From an uncultured Phaeodactylibacter sp. (lineage in GTDB: Bacteria > Bacteroidota > Bacteroidia > Chitinophagales > Saprospiraceae): a stretch of 11,643 nucleotides of DNA. Numbering within the stretch: position 1 is the stretch's first letter; each line of letters begins with the position of its first letter. A program made the translations under genes and the position numbers. The DNA lies in NCBI GenBank assembly GCA_913062745.1, contig CAJXXJ010000052.1:1-11643 (forward strand). The letters run 5' to 3'. Of the stretch, positions 7,139 through 11,643 are shown piece by piece. The notes under the pieces are model-generated. The model did no database searches, was not told where the DNA came from, and saw only the letters and a program-made list of their open reading frames with translations.

Positions 7139-9038
7139 TTATTGCTTAATTACTTTTTCTGCTGACCGGCTGCCGTCTGAACCTACGACACGCAGGATAT
7201 AAGTACCCGGTGCTAATCTAGCGGCATCTTCCAACATAACATCGTTCTTTCCAGGTTGTAAGTGTATTGTATTTTGCAGTAAGCGCTTACCGTTTATGTT
7301 TAGCACTTCTGTTATTGCAGTTTTCTCTACACCTGAAGTTACAGTAAAACGCAGTCCATCTTGGAAAGGGTTTTCTACAATACTTAACATCTGCCCAATT
7401 TCGCCTCTTCCAAAACCACCCCCACTGTGATGGTTCAGCACAATTGACTGCCCCGCCGGTGCTTCCCGAGAATAAATTACATTACGTCCCGGAAGGTTTT
7501 GCAAAGCAACCACATTACCCCATTGGCCAGGCAAAGCAAGTACTTTCATTCTGAGGTAGAATAGCGGTTTGTTGCTTTCAACAAAAGCACCTTCCTCCAT
7601 CATATTGAACCATATTATGCTTAAGCGGCCATCATCGTATTTCCTTGAATGGAAATACCGTTCATCAGGTAAGTAATCGGAAGGAATAGCGCTGTCAAAT
7701 GTTAAATAAGAAGGGTTTGCCCACAGATGTAAACCTAAAACAGCCTCCCCTGAAAAGTCTGACGCGTATACAGGCACCTCAATTATTTCATTTATTGCAG
7801 GGTAAAGCGGGAAATGGATAGTCAGCACTTCAACTTCCGAAGCTTCTTCAAAGTTTCTTTGCCCACCAGGGCCACCTCCTCCAGACCGGTAGCATTCTGT
7901 ACAGGTTAAGTTGACGTCACCACGTTTAATTCCTGTAAATGCTAAAGTGGGGTCCACAGTTACATTGTATAAAGTATCACTATTCCCTACACTGAGTATT
8001 TCCAAGGTGTCAAGAGGAAGATTATCATCAAGGTCAAGATACCTTTCAGTAGGAATTATTTCCCAGCCTAGATAGGCAGGTATGGAATCGCATACTACAG
8101 TAGAGCCAATTGTATCACAAGGTTCGCCTGATGGGATGGAATTACCAAGTAGCGTATTAATAATCCTAATTACATCGAAAGTGTTGACAGTACTATCCCG
8201 TTGATCAGTATTTGCAGCAATATATTCGTACGGGAAATCAAAGGGGTCAACACCAGATAAATGTTCTAGTATCCGCAATATATCTGCCTCCGTGACCCCA
8301 CAAGTATCGACATACCTGGAGGTATCAATAGTCGGAGTGAATACATAATCATGTCCAGGGTCTGCTATGATACTGAAATTTCCTTGACTTGTAGTCCGGT
8401 CACTATCGTAAAGACTAGAGCTGAAGTCCTGAAAAACAGAAACAATTACATCTCTCATGCCAAAATCATTAGCCACAGAGTCCCGGCAGTCGACGAGTGT
8501 TTCAACTACTCCAGTCATATTTACACTTGGAATACAAATACTGGTGATACAACTTTTGAGGGCGTTCGTGTCGGGAAAACAGTCTATTAACGCTCCGTTT
8601 TGAAATACCCCTGATGATATTAACCCAAAAGAAAGATCAATACACTCACCAGGAGGCCCATCTACTGAAAAAGAGTAGAGTTTTACTGTATCTAGTGTTG
8701 TCGACCTCGGATCAAAGAAATAAAAATCACTGGTAGTTAGTTGGTCTGTCGTCCCACCTTCCGAGTACGTAGGGCTATCTTCTAAAAAGATAGTATCAAT
8801 GTCGAAAGTATTCACATCAAAAGCTTCCGCAGACATTTCCACAGTCGTTCTGAACAATCCGACTGAATCCGGCGGGTCAATCAGCAGCACATCTACTATT
8901 GTATCGCCATTGGTGTCCACTCTCTTGTCGAAGCACAAATGGTAATCGGTACAGTTTTGTGCCATCACCAAATGACTAGAGAAGAGAAGAGAAGAGAAGA
9001 GAAGAGAAGAGAAGAAGGTACAATGTTGTCCTTTTCAT
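7139..9038 (-). CDS. Phase-variable T9SS type A surface protein with dockerin-like and cohesin-like modules (OFF phase as sequenced)
   Basis: The body frame is open from 8971 to 7139 (610 codons) but starts at an SHLVMAQ remnant, which is only the end of a signal peptide. A good start, ATG at 9038-9036, encodes MKRTTLYLLL followed by FSSLL repeats. In this sequence that frame hits TAG at 8976-8978; one extra pentanucleotide joins the two into a 634-residue protein. Numbering from codon 8971: about 149-215 is a CNA-B-like beta module; 222-278 is dockerin-like (GVTEADILRILEHLSG, VNTFDVIRIINTLLG); FTGIKRGDVN is at 345-354; about 378-478 is a cohesin-like beta sandwich; 528-610 is the T9SS type A sorting domain (IVENPF, LAPGTYILRV, EKVIKQ). 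The protein would be exported and surface-anchored when ON; its ligand is unknown. It is AT-rich relative to flanking genes. No TAnnTTTG box was found upstream. An alternative explanation is a repeat-length sequencing error. Confidence 0.85.
8976..9038 (-). other. Truncated leader ORF produced by the current repeat number
   Basis: With seven TTCTC copies, translation from ATG 9038 gives a 20-residue peptide (MKRTTLYLLL plus FSSLL twice) and stops at TAG 8976-8978. It is a signal peptide core without its cleavage site, so it is a by-product of the OFF state and not an independent gene. The stop is 10 bases upstream of an in-frame body ATG (8965-8963), which could allow some re-initiation of a protein lacking an export signal. 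Confidence 0.75.
8978..9015 (-). repeat. Pentanucleotide tandem repeat (TTCTC)7+3 in signal-peptide codons
   Basis: The plus strand shows seven uninterrupted GAAGA units (8981-9015) with three more in-phase bases (8978-8980), a 38-base tract with no mismatch. Five is not a multiple of three, so each gained or lost unit shifts the frame. Three units equal five codons, so the peptide repeats as Phe-Ser-Ser-Leu-Leu in every frame-restoring version. Five or eight copies are in frame with the protein body. Seven copies stop at TAG 8976-8978. Six or nine copies stop at the TGA overlapping ATG 8965. Confidence 0.97.
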
Positions 9039-9282
9039 TTTGAATCGGTTTTGGGTTGCTCCGGTGTTTTGTAATTTTTCGAGCAACGGGTTTTAAGGAT
9101 CGCGCTGTTGGGTTCATGATTCGTAGCTACTTTTTTTGTGTATTGCGCATTACAGTTGCTAATATATTATATTTGTATGAACCCTACAAATAGTTCATTA
9201 AAATTTAACATTGCAAGGGTTCGATTGCTGCATGCAATGCCAGGCGAAGGAAAAACTGCTGCCCAACTCCAATCACGGCTGA
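9039..9282. other. AT-rich intergenic region upstream of the phase-variable gene
   Basis: This region lies between the stop of the M1 peptidase gene and the start of the phase-variable gene, both leftward. On the plus strand TATATTTG (9168-9175) matches the -7 consensus but would fire toward the peptidase 3' end. On the minus strand no good -7 box was found. A weak 7-bp inverted repeat, GTTGCTC (9055-9061) and GAGCAAC (9081-9087), would lie in the 5' leader of the phase-variable mRNA. No gene is supported here. Confidence 0.5.
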
Positions 9283-11118
9283 TCAAAACACCCAAACATT
9301 ATTCCGCCGCTCCGTATCCGGCAGCAGGCCATCCGGGTCAATGCGCAGGCTTTGCACCGGTTTTTTTAGCGAAAGCTGGGTACGAAAGGTGCTGCCCTTC
9401 GCCCAGATATCTGCCGGGAATCGGAAACGCTCCGTAGTACCGTCTTCGTAAACAGCCTCCAGCACCACCGGCATCGGCATCCCCAGGCGGTTCTCCAGCG
9501 TGAGCCGCAAGCGCCCGTCTTCGGATTGGGTAGCGCTGCCGATCGACTGGTCCAGGTCCTCACTTTCGTAAAACCAGGATTGCCAAAACCAGTCCAGCTC
9601 CTGCCCGCTCCCATTCTCCATAGCCCGGAAAAAGTCCTCCGGCTGCGGGTGCTTGTACGCCCAGGACTCGATGTAATTCCGAAACGCATAATCAAAGCGC
9701 TCCGGCTCCAGCACATATTCCCGCAGCAGGTACAGCGCAATGGCCGGCTTAAAATACACCACATCGCTGAAGCCGGCGTCAATATCCCGCGGTGCCGACA
9801 TCACCGGCTGCAGCCCGGCCTCCATAAAACGGCGCATCATCATCTGCGGATTGGAAATGTAAGATTGGAAGTCATCCTCTTTAAAGGCCTCCGCAGCGTA
9901 GTAGCCCATGAAGGTCACAAAGCTTTCGTCCATCCAGGCGTAGCGGCGCTCGTTGCTGCCCACGATCATCGGGAACCAGTTGTGTGCCACCTCGTGGTCG
10001 AGCGTCACCCACAGGCCATTGCCGGACTTCTGGAAGCCCGTGAAGTGCAGGCCCGGGTACTCCATGCCGCCTACAATACCAGCTACATTGCTCAGACTCT
10101 GATAGGGATATTCGAACCACTGCTGCGAGTAGTGCTCGATAGAAGCAATGGCGTAGGCGGTGGCGCGGCTCCAGCCCGGCAGGCTTTCCGGCGGATAGAA
10201 GGATTGTACCAGCACCGATCTGCCGCTCGGCAGCTCTGCCCGGGCGGCGTCCCAGAGAAAGGCCGGAGAACAGGCCCAGGCTACATCCCGGCTGTTTTCC
10301 ATCCGGAAATTCCAGCGCTGCGTGCCCTCTGTTCCGGGCAACAGCTCCGCAGCGCTTTCGCCCGGGCCGATGAGGAATTGTGCGGTATCGCTTTTTGCGG
10401 CAGCATCTAGCCGCTTGAGTAGGGTACGGCTCAGTACCTCCTTTGGATTTTGCAGCTGCCCGGAGCCGGCCACTACGAAGCCTGCCGGGACCGTGATGCT
10501 GTATTCAAAATCACCGTACTCGCAGTAGAACTCCCCCGGGCCGAGGTAGGGGCGGGTATTCCAGCCTTCTGCTTCATCGAGTACGGCCATGCGCGGGTAC
10601 CATTGGGCAATTTCGTAAATCCAGCCGCCCTCCGTTTCCATGCGCCCCATGCGGTCAGCGCCCATTTCGGGCACCTGAAAGCTGTAGTTCATGGCTATTT
10701 CCACCTGATTTCCGGGCAGCAGCGGCAGGCGGAGCTGTAGCTGCAGGCGCGTATCCGTAATGACGTACTCCACCGGCTGCCCGTCTACGGTGACGCTGCC
10801 AACCTTCATGCCTTCGGTCAGGCTACCGTCGTGCCGGCTGCCCGCCGGGCTGACCTGCTCGCCCCGGCTGTCCGGCCGGTATTTATTCTGGTCCAGGTGC
10901 ATCCATAGATAGGGCAGCTCGTAAGGGCTGTTATTCGTGTAAGTGATATTGACAATACCGCTGATGAGGTGCGCTGCCGTATCAAGCGCTACCGAGATGT
11001 CGTAATCTGCCCGGTTCTGCCAGTAGTCCGGGCCGGGCGTGCCGATGGCGGTACGGCTTTGGGTAAATACGAAAGCAGGGAAGCATAGCAGGAACAGGCA
11101 AAGAAGGCGGTGGCTCAT
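9283..11118 (-). CDS. Secreted M1-family zinc metallopeptidase (aminopeptidase N-like)
   Basis: 611 residues from ATG 11118-11116; an upstream in-frame GTG at 11163 is rejected because the signal peptide MSHRLLCLFLLCFPAFVFTQ starts exactly at the ATG and CTAAAAAAA precedes it. An N-terminal beta domain (about 25-250, DYDISVALDTAAHLISGIVNITY) is followed by the catalytic domain. GGMEYPG (350-356) takes the place of the GAMEN exopeptidase motif. HEVAH (H375, E376, H379) and E398 in WMDESF form HExxH-x18-E, and Y455 in VVYFKPAIALYLL is the likely transition-state tyrosine. The protein would act in the periplasm or outside the cell, trimming peptides. No T9SS sorting domain is visible at the C-terminus, where a short beta domain (about 533-611) ends VWVF. 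All catalytic residues are present, so it is probably active. Confidence 0.93.
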   Translation of the reverse strand: MSHRLLCLFLLCFPAFVFTQSRTAIGTPGPDYWQNRADYDISVALDTAAHLISGIVNITYTNNSPYELPYLWMHLDQNKYRPDSRGEQVSPAGSRHDGSLTEGMKVGSVTVDGQPVEYVITDTRLQLQLRLPLLPGNQVEIAMNYSFQVPEMGADRMGRMETEGGWIYEIAQWYPRMAVLDEAEGWNTRPYLGPGEFYCEYGDFEYSITVPAGFVVAGSGQLQNPKEVLSRTLLKRLDAAAKSDTAQFLIGPGESAAELLPGTEGTQRWNFRMENSRDVAWACSPAFLWDAARAELPSGRSVLVQSFYPPESLPGWSRATAYAIASIEHYSQQWFEYPYQSLSNVAGIVGGMEYPGLHFTGFQKSGNGLWVTLDHEVAHNWFPMIVGSNERRYAWMDESFVTFMGYYAAEAFKEDDFQSYISNPQMMMRRFMEAGLQPVMSAPRDIDAGFSDVVYFKPAIALYLLREYVLEPERFDYAFRNYIESWAYKHPQPEDFFRAMENGSGQELDWFWQSWFYESEDLDQSIGSATQSEDGRLRLTLENRLGMPMPVVLEAVYEDGTTERFRFPADIWAKGSTFRTQLSLKKPVQSLRIDPDGLLPDTERRNNVWVF

Positions 11119-11186
11119 TTTTTTTAGCGGGAAGATAGGGAATTGGCAGGAGTTGGAAAGCACCTGCTGATGTATCTTGGAACAGT

Positions 11187-11370
11187 TTACTTTTCAGCTT
11201 CAAATTCCCCCAGACAATCCTCCAGGGAGTTCCCCTCCACATGAATGCATTCGCAAAACCTAAACCCGATTGCTTCCTGCCCTGTGTTGGCAAACTGCGT
11301 TTTGCAATCCTTCAGGGAGTTTCCGGGCATGACTTCATAACCGAATTCCGCAAATTTCCTTCTTTGTCAT
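11187..11370 (-). pseudogene. Short, possibly frameshifted Cys-containing ORF with an internal repeat
   Basis: ATG 11370-11368 lies 5 bases after the stop of the broken phosphatase gene and encodes MTKKEIC before running out at TGA after 11 codons. The neighbouring frame is open from 11366 to TAA 11187-11189 and contains GYEVMPGNSLKDC and then FCECIHVEGNSLEDCLGEFEAEK, two related Cys-containing units. Removing one T from the AAATTTGCG stretch would join MTKKEI to that frame, giving a small protein of about 60 residues. Without the shift, ATG 11330 would give only 47 residues. The repeat is protein-like (K/E and synonymous changes), but the family is unknown. It could also be a non-coding remnant. 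Confidence 0.3.
11215..11324. repeat. Two-copy imperfect direct repeat, 90-base spacing
   Basis: CAATCCTCCAGGGAGTTCC (11215-11233) recurs as CAATCCTTCAGGGAGTTTCC (11305-11324), and looser similarity continues into the GCAAA(A/T) sequence on the right side of each copy. On the minus strand both copies encode G-N-S-L-(E/K)-D-C in the same frame, exactly 30 codons apart. This fits an internal duplication in a small coding sequence. Confidence 0.6.
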
Positions 11371-11375
11371 ACTGC

Positions 11376-11643
11376 TCACCAATTAAGGTACAAAACCCCC
11401 TTATGATTCATAAACGTGCTATCTCTCCGGTTCAAATCCAACTGTCCTCCGTGGAAATTTGTGGCTGGCCGGCCTGCTTCCTAAAAAATGCAAGCCGTAG
11501 CAGCATAGTCCCAAATACTCCCGCCGCCCGTTTCCGCTTTAGGGAACTTGAGCATGCAGGCCGGGCCATTTTCGAGTACGCGGATGGCATTCAGTACGGC
11601 ACCCCCACCGGATATTTCCCGGATACTGCTTAATCCCAACCCT
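11376..11643 (-). pseudogene. Inositol-monophosphatase/CysQ-family phosphatase, C-terminal part, with in-frame TAG
   Basis: Reading leftward from the window edge (codons from 11642) the frame is open for 53 codons and contains [42 protein letters not shown], then TAG at 11483-11481. The same frame continues with EAGRPATNFHGGQLDLNRRD and STFMNHKGVLYLN, ending at TGA 11378-11376. The WDYAA motif (metal-binding Asp), E-A-G, P/Q-LDLNRRDSTFMNHKG are the conserved C-terminal features of this family, which hydrolyses inositol phosphates or 3'-phosphoadenosine nucleotides. Similarity on both sides of the TAG without a frameshift points to a nonsense mutation, probably CAG (Gln) to TAG. The N-terminal part lies outside the window. 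Loss of the last 35 or so residues of the fold would probably inactivate the enzyme. A sequencing error or stop readthrough remain possible. Confidence 0.7.

Noticed and set aside
7139..8971. Annotation of the type A protein as starting at TTG 8971
   Set aside because: That start leaves only LVMAQ before the mature protein, with no export signal, although the protein carries a T9SS sorting domain. The upstream leader at 9038 supplies the missing signal peptide after a one-unit repeat change.
9055..9087. 7-bp inverted repeat upstream of the phase-variable gene as an invertible promoter
   Set aside because: The arms are too short, do not flank a promoter-like sequence, and no site-specific recombinase is present; slippage of the pentanucleotide tract is a sufficient switch.
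9168..9175. TATATTTG as a plus-strand promoter for a gene at 9138-9437
   Set aside because: The box matches the consensus, but it points into the 3' end of the M1 gene and the frame there has no coding signature. An antisense transcript is possible but unsupported.
9526..10410. 294-codon open frame on the plus strand
   Set aside because: It is fully antisense to the M1 peptidase catalytic region, has no recognisable motif, and is explained by the GC-rich codon bias of the real gene.
11241..11633. 130-codon plus-strand open frame near the right edge
   Set aside because: It lies antisense to the phosphatase remnant, whose conserved motifs are clear on the minus strand. Its own product shows no family features.

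Overview
The window looks like chromosome of a Bacteroidota bacterium, probably a marine or filamentous Saprospiria/Lewinella-type organism. The evidence is two large secreted proteins ending in type IX secretion (T9SS) sorting domains (one type B/gliding-motility C-terminal, one type A), signal peptides ending in ..AQ, a DUF4870 protein, and TAnnTTTG-like -7 boxes upstream of several genes. This assignment is inferred from protein families. No rRNA, tRNA, CRISPR array, transposase or integrase was seen.

Layout. Position 1-250 (-) is the start of a secreted DUF4412-like protein that runs off the left edge. A roughly 400-base gap follows. Next are three rightward genes plus a fourth small one: a NYN-nuclease/cold-shock-domain fusion (654-1652), an M50-like membrane metallopeptidase 3 bases behind it (1656-2396), a MEST-like alpha/beta hydrolase (2478-3353) and a DUF4870 membrane protein (3457-3840). 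A 17-bp perfect hairpin (3862-3900) separates these from leftward genes: a 1047-residue T9SS type B multidomain surface protein (3902-7045), a roughly 630-residue T9SS type A surface protein (7139-9038), and an M1-family aminopeptidase-like protein (9283-11118). At the right edge lie the 3' end of an inositol-monophosphatase/CysQ-family gene broken by an in-frame TAG, and a short, apparently frameshifted ORF behind it.

Main discovery. The T9SS type A gene begins with a 38-base tract of pentanucleotide repeats (7 copies plus 3 bases; TTCTC on the coding strand) inside its signal-peptide codons. The start codon is at 9038. As sequenced, the leader runs into TAG at 8976-8978 and the protein body lies in another frame. 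With 8 (or 5) copies, the frame joins leader to body exactly and gives a textbook signal peptide ending HLVMAQ. This is the architecture of a slipped-strand phase-variation switch, here captured in the OFF phase. The repeat unit and the encoded FSSLL peptide match those of the phase-variable opa adhesin leaders of pathogenic Neisseria, which looks like convergent evolution in a T9SS cell-surface protein.

The region from about 6.28 to 9.25 kb is much more AT-rich than its flanks, and its left border falls inside the coding sequence of the type B protein. This suggests a mosaic or acquired surface-protein segment. The two T9SS proteins are probably surface adhesins or binding proteins. The 654-2396 pair probably forms one transcription unit; the other genes appear to be independent housekeeping or accessory functions.
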